DNA from: Tomocerus qinae
Taxonomy: Eukaryota > Arthropoda > Collembola > Entomobryomorpha > Tomoceridae
NCBI GenBank assembly: GCA_020055645.1
Contig: CM034547.1
Span: 48,114,909 to 48,178,908, forward strand
Direction: 5' to 3'
DNA: 64,000 nucleotides
Part shown: positions 12,001 to 22,500 of the stretch, piece by piece
Numbering within the stretch: the stretch's first letter is position 1
How the letters are laid out: each line of letters begins with the position of its first letter
Made by a program: the position numbers and the translations under genes
The notes under the pieces: model-generated
Database searches by the model: none
What the model saw: the letters and a program-made list of their open reading frames with translations, nothing else
What the model was told of the DNA's origin: nothing

Positions 12001-15000
12001 ACAAATATCCACCACTATCATCAACAATATAATCATCTGCAGGCACAGCCATCGCGCATGCAGGAAACTTAACTACTATCATCACATAGATATAGCAAAT
12101 CACAAACTTCAGGCAGGCTACCAATTTAAAACATGAGATGCGATCCATAGAGAAGAAATAAGAAGTAAGTTCAGGGTGTCTACAACAGACTGAAATATTT
12201 CCTCGGATGGCGATTCTTCATAGATCTCAAAATATTTCCGAAAAGTTGCTTATCTGCGACGGCTTTTCGTATTCTACAATGGGGAAGAAAAGAGACAAGG
12301 TATATTTCCCCAGCATCTTTGGTTGAAATTCTTCATCTGAGAATAACATCTCGCTATACCACTGGTACATTCGCATAAAAATTAAATATGGACTTTTTGC
12401 GATTATCCTTAGTTTTTGTCATGCACTTTCTTCATATATAGAATGAATTCAGTCTACAAAACATTCAACGAATTTCTCACATTCTTTGCGGTTCAGAGGA
12501 CGGTTAGTTTTTCAGTTTTTTACTTTTTAGAGTATCTTCATTATTTAGTCTCTCACTAGGTGGCAGTTTGATTACTGGTTTTCTTATTTCTTATCAATGG
12601 TATCTTGACTAGTGACATGCGATTGTTGAGTTTTGTATTATAGCTGGTAGCAGAATTTCAATAAGGAGACAAGTTTTGCAGTAAGTTAGCATTTTTCAGA
12701 ATAGCGGGAACATTACTGGTAAATTTTTCGGTTTTTAGAATCCAATCAACTATTTAACTTCTTCTCCTGGCTCAAATCGGTCGTAAAAATTTAATGACAA
12801 TTTTCCATAGCAGTTGGTTTTCTTCCCCCTCCGACGGCAGTTTCTCCTCTCCATAGCATACATGATGTGAATTTCATCAAAAACGTTTACTTTAAATTGT
12901 TTACCGGGAATTACAATACTGGTAAAAGTTGGCAAAGCAAAATCAAAACTGGTAGATAGTTCAAATTACTGAATAATTTTCAGTTCACAATATTATGGTC
13001 TTCCATCATTTTCAATAGTTTCAATTTTCCAGTAGATTGAGAAGATTTAATAGTAAATGCGTATATTTTCAGATCCGAATTTTCCAGCAGCAGCAATAGA
13101 CGGCGTAAAGTTGTTGACAAAAGAGTAGGCATATAGTTTTTCAGTTACTTTAGCCACTGATAAAATACTGCTAAAATTATTCCAGCGTACTACTCAGTAT
13201 AACGGAACGGCTATACCTACCGAGTACGAAGAATAAGCAAAATATTTTTAACAGTGGATATGTAGATTAGTGCTCGTGAACCAAGTTGGACCGGCCCCCA
13301 ATTGTAACACAAAATGTGTGTATCCCGGACCGGCCCCCAATTGACACGGTATCCGGTATTCCCTTGGCACGGCAACTAAAACTACTGATGAATTTAGCAG
13401 TGCACTGAATGCGGTGCAAGAGTATGCAATACCAAAGTATGCAGTGATGGTAGTATGCCAAATAAATAGGCTAATGCTATTTTAGGCAGAGAACTACGAG
13501 AGTCTCAAATAGAGAGAGAGCCTGTCTCCGGAACGGGAGAAGGAGGAGAAGATCTTCTGAGAGAAGAAATGCTTCTGAGGGAAAATGGCCCTCGGACAAC
13601 TCTATTTATATAAAGATGCTCCTCCTCTCCCAAAATTACTTTGTTGCCATTGGCTAGGCCAAATGGAACATTCCAAGTTGTTTCCAAACAACTGGAAACC
13701 TAGGAAACGAATCGGTATTCGTGACACTGTGAAAGGAGATAAACACTTAATGCACCTTTTGGTTCTAACGTAGGAATACTAATTTGTGGTTACTACTGTT
13801 AGTGCACAAAAGGTAATATAGGATACATCAGGCATAGATAATGATTTAATCATAATCATGTATTTCATCTTCGCATGAATGAGAAAGGAGAACTATGAAA
13901 TCTTGAAATTATATTGATAAGAAACGAAGGAATGACTGAGACACAAGAGAAAAGAAGGTTTAGAAAAACTTGTCAGGTTTACTTTATTTATAAGACAACA
14001 CTATAGACACATATGTATTTATGCATAGTTATTGTGTAGTTTGATGGTAAACAATAAGGAGGACGGAGTAGCATGGACATTATTAAAACTTGTCCACATT
14101 TACTATTTATTTACTGTGTTGAGAAAACTCATTGAAGCATAAAAGTGCAGAGGTGCATCGAGTCAAGTTTAGTTATTTACGACGCATTGTGGCATTGTGT
14201 TTATTAGGTAGCAGTCATATATAGGAAGGGATGGTAGTAAATGTGATTTAGGTAGTAATGGGTCGTTCTACGGACAAATTCTTGACTAGGCGCATCTTTT
14301 CATCAAAGACTCAGAGTGAAATCCTTGTTATCTCGATTGTACATTGAATTTGGTTGTTTATGTCCGCAGGTGGGAAAGGAGCACCTAGATCTCAAAGTAG
14401 ACCGAGTAAAGAAACAAGTCAACGGAGTGAACAAGCCGACAGCAGGCGCATCTTTAGACATACCGACAGCAGTGGTCGTCGTTCCCAATAAAGAGAATCG
14501 ATCATCCGCATCTACTTCATCATCATCGATGAAGATCCCCAGTGCCTTCTCTGTCAATCTTCCTAATGTCAATATGGATATGCATTTAAATAAAAATTCA
14601 AGTAAAAATGCCTCAGAGGCTCATCAAAATAGCCAAGCAGAGAAGAATGCCGTAGCCGTTGATGAAGTAGACGCCTGCCGCGTTCCCATTCCCATTGTTC
14701 AACAAGAGATAAAAGTATCAGGAGTGAAGCCAGAAGTAATCCCAAGAGCGAAATCAAAAACTACGAACGTTAAAGCTGCTCCTAATGTACCTGTCGTTGA
14801 AGCCATTTCCCCAGTTGTCAAGATGGCTTATGAAAAAGAGAAACAAGAGAAAGAAGAGGCTTTGGCTGCTGCTGCTGCGAAGGGAATGGCCGTGCTAGAA
14901 ATCGAACCGAAGGAGATACATATTGTTAAACCATCGGTAAAAGTTGAGTCTACGACTGTGAATATTGAGAGTGGGAGAAAACATGAGAAAGGACCTTCGA

Positions 15001-18000
15001 TGATCGTCATGGATGAAATTCCTGCATGCTGGGGAGCCCATCTGGGAACTGAGCAGGCTGCACCAGAAGTTTCTGTGACAATGGAAAAGGAAGATATTGT
15101 CAAGAAACCAGAAAGAGGTCAAAAGAGCAAAGATAAGGTGAAACCAGAAAAAGAGGGCAAGGAAAAGAAAGAAAAGGTCACAAAGGAAAAGGAGAATTTA
15201 AAAGAGTCGAAAGAAAAGGAGAAACACGATAAAGAGAAGGATGGGGATCACAGTGGAGAGAAATCAAAGTTCAGCAAGTTTGGAATTCGAGTTTTGCCTG
15301 ATATTAGTTTAAACTTTGGCAAAGGCAGTAAATCTGGTGGGGAAAATAAAGAAAAGGACAAAGATAAGGAGAGTAAAGACGAAAAAGAAGTTAAAGAAAA
15401 AGAAAGCAAAGATAAGGAGAAAGGTAAAGGAGAGAGCGATTCGAAAGATAAAAAAGAAAAAGAACCCAAAGAGAAATCATCAAAATCCAAAGATAAAGAT
15501 AAAACAAAAGAGAGTAAAGAGAAGGAAAAGAGTCCAAGTCCAGACACATCAAAAGTAAATGCAAATGAAACGGAGAGTTCTTCCAGTTCATCTTCGACCT
15601 TTAAGATTAACATGCCTTCCATATCTCTGCCTAAGGTAGAGTTGAAACGCAAAGATAGCAAGGGGAGCAGTGAGAGTACCAGTACCACTGTAACTTCTGA
15701 TCCTGATGTCGGTACAGCCAAAAGTTCTGACAAGTCTGTGAGTGTTACGAAAGCAAAAAAAGGAAATGAGACGGAGGAAAATGTTGTAGAATTGCCATTA
15801 GACAGTAGTTCCGTGGCAGTGGAGATGAAAGAGACGAAAGTAGAGAGTCGACCACCTTCAGCTGACTCAGCAGGCTCCGGAGGAGCAGACAAGTCATCTC
15901 CGAAAAAGGGTGGATTCCACATGCCCAGCTTGGGAATTAAACTGCCAAAATTTGGCTCCAGTAAGCAAACGTATTCATTTGAAAACACAGGAGACAAGGA
16001 TGGGAAACATTCTCATCACTCTGATGACCTTATGATTGTAGCAAGTCCAAGTGCAAAAGTTGATGTTTCAGCTTCAGCTCCAGAGTTTATGAAAATGAAA
16101 CCGACTGCAGATGCTGATGATATTGTCTTAGTTAAGGAAGTTTCCTTAGGCGATATCGTTATGGAAGAGAGGCCCAGTTCAAAGGCGAGTGTCAACCTAA
16201 ATCTGAATATGGGAGAACAGCTAGAAGAGAAATCCACAGTGGCAGTTTCACCATCTCTGTCTGCATCAGCAGAGCCTCAATCAACAACTGTTACAACGAC
16301 TACTATCACTACGAATACATTTGAGGTGATGAAAGAGGAAAATAACAAAGAAAAGGACAAAGAAAAAGATGCAGGGAGCAAGCCGGGTTTTATGTCAAAA
16401 GGTTTGAAGGGATTACGTGAGTTTAAAGACAAAGTTACTCACAAATTATCACACGATGCAAACCAGGAGACGAGCAGTGAAGATGAAGCGGAAGATGCTA
16501 CTGTCTCCGGAGAAAAAACGTCAAAGGATAAAGTCAAGAAGGCTAAAAAGGACAAGGAACGAGACAAGAGTGCAGATGCCAAAAAAGAGAAGGAAAAGGA
16601 ACAACGCGACAAGAGTGCTGATGCCAAACGGGAAAAGGAAGAGAAGGCAAAGGAAAAAGCCAAGGAAAAGGAGCGAATCAAAGCAGAAAAGAAACTCAAG
16701 AAGGAGCAGCTGAAAAAGAAATCTTCAGGGGGCACAAAAGAATGCGGTCATTCCAGTGCCTCTTCAACATCCTCGTCTGACGAAAGCGACGGCGAGGAAA
16801 GTAAGGACAAGGAGACGAAAAAGAAGAAAATCAAAATCCCCAAGACCGGGAAAGATAAAAAGATTAAAGTTAAAATTGGTGGGGAGAGTGAGAACAAAGA
16901 AAAGGTGAAAGAGAAAAAGGAGAAGAGCAAAGATAAGGAGAAGCGAGCTAAATCTCCAGAATCTCAAGCTACCAGTAGCGAGCAAGAGAAATCAATTGAG
17001 TCGATTCAAGTGTCACAAAGTCAGAGCAGTGGTGGAGTAACTCAAGTGCAATTGACGGGGCACGAAGCAAAATTAATCCCTGCCAAGCCACCTGTTGCTC
17101 CTAGAAAATCTAAAGACTCTCTCAATGAGAGTGGAGAGTCAAAAGGAAATAAGAAGTCCAAGAACTCAAGCAGCAGTAGTAGCAGCAGCAGTTCTGAAAG
17201 TGACGAGGAGAAGAAAGATGCCAGTGGCAAAGAAAAGCCAAAGAAACCAAAGAGATCAACAAAGAGAAAAGCACCGACTCCCCCAATGGAAGCCTTGTCA
17301 CTGGAGTCTTCCGGTCCAGTTACAATCACAACTTCTGCTGAAGTTATGACTCCTCCAAAGGATCTTGTAGCTACTGTTGTGGAAAAAAGTGTGAAATCAA
17401 AACCAACTGATTTGACTATCCAGATAAATAACACAGGAGCTAGCAACTCAACGAATAGCAATTCAGACGCAAAGACCCCTGAGAGCGGAAGGAGGTCCGC
17501 CTCTTTTGGAGACTTGAGCAGCTTGCAATCAAAATCAGAGGGGCAGAATAACCAACTATTAGAACGTGCTGTTTCTATGGACCTGGCTGCGGATTCGGAG
17601 CAATCTGCAATGATGAGTACAACTAGTAAGATCCCAGTTGGATCCCCGCTGGAGGATCTTAGCGCAATGCCAGATTCAACCACAATCGTGTCTCACTTCA
17701 GGCAACGTGATTCAGTGGATTCACTCTCTTCCAGTTCCAGCTCTGAAACGCTCAAAGCCTCTCCGACGTCTGTCGTTCATGTATTCCCGAAAGAAACTCT
17801 CACAGTTGTAACCCACACGCACTCGGAGAATCCTGGGAGCGTAAACGTTTCACCATCGGCACAAATCAATATCACCAGCAGCAGTAATACAAATATCAGC
17901 TCTAATCCAAATAAACCTTCTGAAATTGAGAAAATGATGAACGAAACTATTTCTATGATGAATAATATCGTTCATACTATGGACGCTCCAGCAGTCTCAC

Positions 18001-19505
18001 AATCACATACGATTCCCAGTCAAAGTGAAAAGTTGGCGAGTGGAGACAGTGTGATCGTGCAAAGTCATCCACATACTCATCAAATTCAAGTTGCATCTGC
18101 CCCAGCTCCCGAAGTGAATATCAAGAACACGGTCACGAACCAAATTCAATCCCTGATGGTTAAAAGTTCGGAAGGTGGGCCGGAAGGAACTGCCCAAGTG
18201 ACTATCTCGACAACAGGGAGCAGTGTGTTAGAAACAAGTGAGTTGGAAAGAGTTGCTCAAGAAGCCATCGATGACATCATGTCACATGTTAAGCTCAATG
18301 GGCCAGTAACAACTTTAAGTACAGGATACGACTTAAGCCAACCAAAGGTCACTTACAAGAACACTGAGGAGAGCAATGCAAATGGTAATCAGAATGCAAA
18401 TTTCCCCTCGGAGCCTGTGAATGTGAATAGTAGCCAAAGTCAAGTCCTTGATATCAAGGTGAATGATGGTAGCAGCGAGCATGGAGGTGAGGCTCCTACT
18501 ACAACTGCTGTACAAGTAAAAGCAGTTGAGATGGCTATGGATGTGGTGGAGCCCGTTTCTCAAAAAAATATTACCGTAATGAATATCAAGAATGCGCCCA
18601 AGCAAGATTATCACACTAAAGTTGATTCTACTACCGAAGAAGCGAGTACTACAGCGATCTCCACTCAATCACAAGCAGAAATTGATGCGGAGGCCAAAGC
18701 TCAGCAACTTCTTCGCGGAGATAGCAAGTCAAGACTTATGCAAACAGTCGCAGATGCAAATAATATCAAAGTGAACCCCGTCTCTCCCAACAGAAGAGAC
18801 TCAGCTTCAATGTCTTCAGCATCTTCTACTTCCTCCGTCGACTCTTCTCCTGATATTCGTAGCGACTCCAAACCCATTTTCACTGATGCCAGAAAAGTTT
18901 CCGTTAACAATCAGCAACTTCCTTCTAATGGGCAAACTATCGAAATTTCCGCAACCGAGCTGGATGGGATCATGATGTCTCACGCTGAGTTTCTTGCCAA
19001 ACAAGCCGCTGCTCTTGGAACAAATGAGAAAGATCAAAAAGATGTCAGTTTTGACAATTGGGTGTATGTAGATCAGAAACACTCATCAGATCCTTCCACT
19101 TCCTCTCATTCTGACTTGGAACCCAGTAATTCAAGTAATGATGACGATGATGCTCCTTACAATCGCAACGGCGCTCTATCACCAACTACTTTTAAAATGG
19201 AAACTCAGTATGAAACTTCAGAACTCAGAGTCACTACATCTCCCGTCCCCAGCAAGGATTCTGCTAATAAAACTCAAACCAAAGTCTACTCAACAACTAT
19301 GACTCTCCCTCAAAAAACTGTCACCCAAATTGTACTCGGACAAGACCTGGCCGACAATATTTCTACTGTTGCCGATTCCGCTGCCACTACCGTGACCAAT
19401 GGAAATGGAATCATTGTGTCAAAAATTACTCTGGACACGACGCACACAGAGGAAAAAAATATCGAAGACTTGACCACATTGCCAAAGCTTGAGACTCTTA
19501 AATAA
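9081..19505 (+). CDS. PDZ-domain protein with AHNAK/periaxin-like tail (5' end missing)
   Basis: Three exons join in frame: 9081-9225 (phase 0 in, one base over), 9466-9719 (ends phase 0) and 14370-19505 (starts phase 0, ends TAA). Each boundary has a clean AG acceptor, and the internal ends have GT donors. The first two exons encode one PDZ domain: the carboxylate-binding loop is GLGF (in HDFTGLGFSICGN), followed by DGIFVKDV and the conserved LPGDQI strand, which is split across the exon junction. About 130 residues precede a 1711-residue low-complexity tail. A single PDZ followed by a very long repetitive tail is the layout of vertebrate AHNAK and periaxin, which are scaffolds at the membrane cytoskeleton; orthology is not shown. 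The initiator exon lies upstream and was not found. The intron 9720-14369 carries an antisense LTR element. Confidence 0.85.
9720..10976 (+). other. intron, left part before the LTR element
   Basis: AT-rich intron sequence starting with the donor GTATAC at 9720. No coding or structural signal recognised. It ends in the 4 bp target duplication CTGT (10973-10976) next to the LTR element. Confidence 0.7.
10977..11361 (-). repeat. 3' LTR of the non-autonomous element
   Basis: Left copy of the 385 bp LTR, which is the 3' LTR in element orientation. On the minus strand it holds a good TATA box (TTTATATAAATAG, complement of about 11237-11250). It also gives small open frames on both strands that recur in the other copy; these are LTR sequence, not genes. 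Confidence 0.9.
11362..11380 (-). other. polypurine tract of the non-autonomous element
   Basis: On the minus strand GTTTGGAGGGGGAGCTG directly precedes the LTR start TGTCACG. A purine-rich tract abutting the 3' LTR primes plus-strand DNA synthesis in LTR elements. Its position fixes the element's orientation. Confidence 0.75.
13289..13341 (-). other. duplicated tRNA-Pro-type primer-binding site
   Basis: In element orientation, ATTGGGGGCCGGTCCGGGAT follows the 5' LTR directly (13321-13341). After a short spacer the core ATTGGGGGCCGGTCC recurs (about 13289-13304). The second core is preceded by GTGTTACA, which itself resembles an LTR 3' end. The functional site is presumably the one touching the LTR. 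The tRNA-Pro assignment rests on similarity to the known retroviral site; the host's tRNA-Pro was not available. Confidence 0.7.
13342..13726 (-). repeat. 5' LTR of the non-autonomous element
   Basis: Right copy of the 385 bp LTR, 5' in element orientation and carrying the same TATA box. By eye it is identical to the left copy. The target duplication CTGT follows at 13727-13730. Confidence 0.9.
13731..14369 (+). other. intron, right part after the LTR element
   Basis: Intron remainder, ending in the acceptor TGTCCGCAG at 14361-14369. No other feature seen. Confidence 0.7.
14370..19505 (+). CDS. giant terminal exon of the PDZ/AHNAK-like gene
   Basis: A single 5.1 kb exon encodes 1711 residues with no disruption. 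Early regions are dominated by K/E/D/S repeats of KEKxKDK type (roughly 15100-15560 and 16340-16930), likely disordered or charged single helix. Four dispersed units alternate hydrophobic residues around prolines: SVNLPNVNMDMHL (from 14550), GIRVLPDISLNFGKG (from 15282), KINMPSISLPKVELKRK (from 15603) and HMPSLGIKLPKFGSSK (from 15918). These resemble AHNAK/periaxin repeat units. A basic amphipathic stretch, GLKGLREFKDKVTHKL, lies near 16402. Proline motifs AKPPVAPRK (near 17081) and KRKAPTPP (near 17267) look like SH3 ligands. Several poly-serine runs are present. The C-terminal third is S/T-rich with an acidic patch SSNDDDDAPY. Start and phase come from the acceptor at 14368-14369. Confidence 0.85.
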   Translation: MGKEHLDLKVDRVKKQVNGVNKPTAGASLDIPTAVVVVPNKENRSSASTSSSSMKIPSAFSVNLPNVNMDMHLNKNSSKNASEAHQNSQAEKNAVAVDEVDACRVPIPIVQQEIKVSGVKPEVIPRAKSKTTNVKAAPNVPVVEAISPVVKMAYEKEKQEKEEALAAAAAKGMAVLEIEPKEIHIVKPSVKVESTTVNIESGRKHEKGPSMIVMDEIPACWGAHLGTEQAAPEVSVTMEKEDIVKKPERGQKSKDKVKPEKEGKEKKEKVTKEKENLKESKEKEKHDKEKDGDHSGEKSKFSKFGIRVLPDISLNFGKGSKSGGENKEKDKDKESKDEKEVKEKESKDKEKGKGESDSKDKKEKEPKEKSSKSKDKDKTKESKEKEKSPSPDTSKVNANETESSSSSSSTFKINMPSISLPKVELKRKDSKGSSESTSTTVTSDPDVGTAKSSDKSVSVTKAKKGNETEENVVELPLDSSSVAVEMKETKVESRPPSADSAGSGGADKSSPKKGGFHMPSLGIKLPKFGSSKQTYSFENTGDKDGKHSHHSDDLMIVASPSAKVDVSASAPEFMKMKPTADADDIVLVKEVSLGDIVMEERPSSKASVNLNLNMGEQLEEKSTVAVSPSLSASAEPQSTTVTTTTITTNTFEVMKEENNKEKDKEKDAGSKPGFMSKGLKGLREFKDKVTHKLSHDANQETSSEDEAEDATVSGEKTSKDKVKKAKKDKERDKSADAKKEKEKEQRDKSADAKREKEEKAKEKAKEKERIKAEKKLKKEQLKKKSSGGTKECGHSSASSTSSSDESDGEESKDKETKKKKIKIPKTGKDKKIKVKIGGESENKEKVKEKKEKSKDKEKRAKSPESQATSSEQEKSIESIQVSQSQSSGGVTQVQLTGHEAKLIPAKPPVAPRKSKDSLNESGESKGNKKSKNSSSSSSSSSSESDEEKKDASGKEKPKKPKRSTKRKAPTPPMEALSLESSGPVTITTSAEVMTPPKDLVATVVEKSVKSKPTDLTIQINNTGASNSTNSNSDAKTPESGRRSASFGDLSSLQSKSEGQNNQLLERAVSMDLAADSEQSAMMSTTSKIPVGSPLEDLSAMPDSTTIVSHFRQRDSVDSLSSSSSSETLKASPTSVVHVFPKETLTVVTHTHSENPGSVNVSPSAQINITSSSNTNISSNPNKPSEIEKMMNETISMMNNIVHTMDAPAVSQSHTIPSQSEKLASGDSVIVQSHPHTHQIQVASAPAPEVNIKNTVTNQIQSLMVKSSEGGPEGTAQVTISTTGSSVLETSELERVAQEAIDDIMSHVKLNGPVTTLSTGYDLSQPKVTYKNTEESNANGNQNANFPSEPVNVNSSQSQVLDIKVNDGSSEHGGEAPTTTAVQVKAVEMAMDVVEPVSQKNITVMNIKNAPKQDYHTKVDSTTEEASTTAISTQSQAEIDAEAKAQQLLRGDSKSRLMQTVADANNIKVNPVSPNRRDSASMSSASSTSSVDSSPDIRSDSKPIFTDARKVSVNNQQLPSNGQTIEISATELDGIMMSHAEFLAKQAAALGTNEKDQKDVSFDNWVYVDQKHSSDPSTSSHSDLEPSNSSNDDDDAPYNRNGALSPTTFKMETQYETSELRVTTSPVPSKDSANKTQTKVYSTTMTLPQKTVTQIVLGQDLADNISTVADSAATTVTNGNGIIVSKITLDTTHTEEKNIEDLTTLPKLETLK

Positions 19506-22500
19506 CACACTCGAACATCTTGTTTTCTACAACTAAGAGCTTCAATTGGCTAACCACTTGTTAACCAACATTAAGTTCAAAGTGCACATTCAGCACTAGC
19601 ATCATTATTCCATACTAACTACCAACTTCAATTTCCTCTTTAAATATTTTCAAACAATAATAATGCTTACAAGTAAAGATTTTCTATACTAACCAATGGT
19701 TGTCCCTGAAGTGAGTGAGAGTTCTACTAAAACTCCGTCCTTGCCGTAATACAATAACTTGTACATATCCAATATACTAACATTCAATTCTGCACATACC
19801 AAAATTACGGAAAGAAAATGCAGTACTAAAATTGATGAGACCATAAGAATTATGGTACATCGTAATTGCTAAAGAAATTATGTATATTTGCTTTTCATAC
19901 GTTATATATTACAACAATTCTGTTTCAATTCTGGTCTGATTACCATAAACCATATAAACAGCCGTTAGGCTAAATGTATTTACTACCTCCAAAGATGCAC
20001 TCGTCCCAAGATGAAAATATCATGAATCATGTCTGCTGCAAATTAACAATATCTTATTGTGTATACTTAAGTGTTTACTACTCCAAACTGTTGTGGTTGT
20101 GATGTGTCAATGATTTTACAACCAGTTAGCACTCATGCTATGAGTTACAGACACTTAAAACTATACAAATGCAGCAGTAAAATCTATGAACGGTTATCAC
20201 AGAACAAACAGCATCCCAAGATGAGACCCACCGTTTTAAGTAGTAGTGAGTTCTATATCGCTATAGTGTTTCTTTACCTGTTGTGTGTTATCATTCGGCT
20301 TATTGCTACCTACTTACGATCTAACAATGTGATTTGAATTATTGTCTCTATATACTCTACAGTGCTTTAGTATCATTCTATTCAGTTACTTAAAACTTTT
20401 ACAGTACTAATAGCGTTAGAGATATAGAAATATATACGGACAGATTAAGTTTTATTGTAAAACCCCAAATACTATTAAACTGTTGAGATAGCCTGTTTGT
20501 CATAAGAAAAGTTTTCTGCAGAAAGAACCTAAAACTCGAATAGCTATTCACAATAAGATAAAGATGAATAATTCTTTTCGTCACAAACGTTGGCTAATTT
20601 AGAATTTAGTGTCCATTTTAATCATATATTCAATTCAGTTAGATGTAGGAAGATGTTTATAATACATATCTATAGATGTATGTAAAATAGTAAATGTTAG
20701 TTGTGGATTATTTAGGTAAGGAAACGGCTGCTTAAGTGCAAGTCAGTGTATGAAGCAATAATTAGTTCGGAAACAAGTGGATACAATTCCCAAGTTTCTT
20801 AAAACTATATTCGATTAAAGCTATACATTAGTAATAATAAATTAAATTTTATCTAATGAAGCATTTTAGATAGCATATTGCTAATAGACGCTTTTAATTG
20901 AAATTGTAACATTTAAATTATGATGATGATACTGAAGTTCTAATAGATGGGAGCAATTGTGGATTGTAACATTCATTGCTGAGTACTATACTATGATCAT
21001 ATAGGAGGTAGAAGGTATTCTATAAACCGTTGAGGTATTCATCCAGCAAGAGTACATAAGTACCATTATGAACTGAAGTATTCAGAAAAACTAACTTAGA
21101 AAGTATGAAAAGGCAAACGTCCTTATAAATCAAGTGCCTTGATTTTATTCCATAATGTCGATCAGCAATCCCGGATAGTCATGCTAATTAAATATTCAAT
21201 TAGTATATATTTTTAGTTTTATTATTGAGAATTCTGCGTCATATTTATGCATTAGTAATTTGATCATATCTTCCAAAAGTACGTAAATTATAACACATGA
21301 CAGAGGAATAGATATCTCAGTTGCATGATGCTAATATCAGGGAGACGATAAAAAATTAGAATTCAAAGAAAACGAGCCATTTAAAATTCTGTTGTCAGAC
21401 AAGCTTTCATTCGTGCACACAAAGCTTTTCTATTGTGATTCTCGGAAAATTCGACAGCCAATGTGAAACCAGTTGATATAAGATTTTTCTACTGGGGTTT
21501 CAAGAACAGATAATGAAAGCATGACTAGGGAGCTAAGATTTTGCCTGTGTAAAATGAAATCTATGATGTAACGAAGTAGTATTAACAATCCATTGTGTAT
21601 TGTTTTACTGCATTTGGAATATTCTGCATTGAGTATAGGAACGTTAAGTAACGTACCCATTCCGTATTTCTATTTCCCCTGTATTGATTTGTTAAATGTA
21701 ATGGATGTAATCATAGAGCCTCTGTAATTATATAACATTTAAACAGATGATGCCTACTTACATATGAATTGCAAACATTGGCGTTCATGGCCACAACCGG
21801 TTTGTCCCTTCTACATAAAGAAGCCTTTTCTTAAGCCAGTCAATTTTAAGTGTCCAATTATTCACTAAGTGATAATTAAATTGCTCAACTTTCGGATATG
21901 ATATATTGCATTGCAAACTTGTCTTATAGATCTTTCTTGTATCGTTCTTTCCCACATAGGTAGTATAACATTACAAAACAGACAAGAGCCGATAGACATA
22001 TAAATCTGAGAAGTAACCAGAGTCAACCATATCACATGAGATTCTGTTTAGTATGTTTACCATCATGCATGGTTTAGTATCATTTAAATGCATATCTAGT
22101 AGTACTATATAAGATGCACAATGCACACATTATTCATGAACAGGTCAGGACTAACCAATTCTACCAGTAGGGAAGTTTTAGCTTAGTGGAATTAATTGTA
22201 TGTTATGTAAAATAGGAGGTAGGTATAGTTAATAAAAGGGAATGAATGATTCGCAAATAATATTTCTGCATGTGCATAAATCATGAGAATGATATTGATG
22301 TGATGTAGACCGCCTTCAAGTCCGTCCAACACATTGTACAGGAGTAGAGATCTAATAGATTTATTTCAGTTGTTTAGTTAAATAGATAAAGCTGTAAAAA
22401 GTAGAATAAGACACTAGTAGGTAGCGGTTGAGTTTACTGAATACGATGGTTCAAAATAAATAATGTATGCAATTGAGTTCAAGGGATCAATTTCATTGAC

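Larger units (their letters stand above)
10977..13726 (-). mobile_element. non-autonomous LTR retrotransposon (TRIM/LARD-like)
   Basis: Two 385 bp direct repeats that look identical flank about 1.98 kb. CTGT at 10973-10976 and 13727-13730 is a 4 bp target duplication. On the minus strand the LTR runs TGTCACG...CGTGTCA, giving canonical TG/CA ends. Just inside the 5' LTR (the right-hand copy) lies a primer-binding site, TGGGGGCCGGTCCGGGAT, very close to the tRNA-Pro site used by murine retroviruses. Just before the 3' LTR is a polypurine tract, GGAGGGGGAGC. The interior has no gag or pol: its longest open frame is 61 codons and unrecognised. The element therefore depends on enzymes from elsewhere. 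Identical LTRs imply recent insertion. It lies antisense in the intron of the PDZ/AHNAK-like gene. Confidence 0.9.

Noticed and set aside
15248-15997. 249-codon minus-strand frame opposite the giant exon
   Set aside because: Its Ser/Leu/Phe-rich product is the complement of Lys/Glu/Asp-rich codons of the + strand gene. No domain or splice support.
17042-17683. 213-codon minus-strand frame opposite the giant exon
   Set aside because: Antisense shadow of the PDZ/AHNAK-like coding sequence.
20071-20337. 88-codon + strand frame with a hydrophobic C-terminus
   Set aside because: It lies in probable 3' UTR, has no conserved motif, and the hydrophobic stretch is expected from AT-rich codons.
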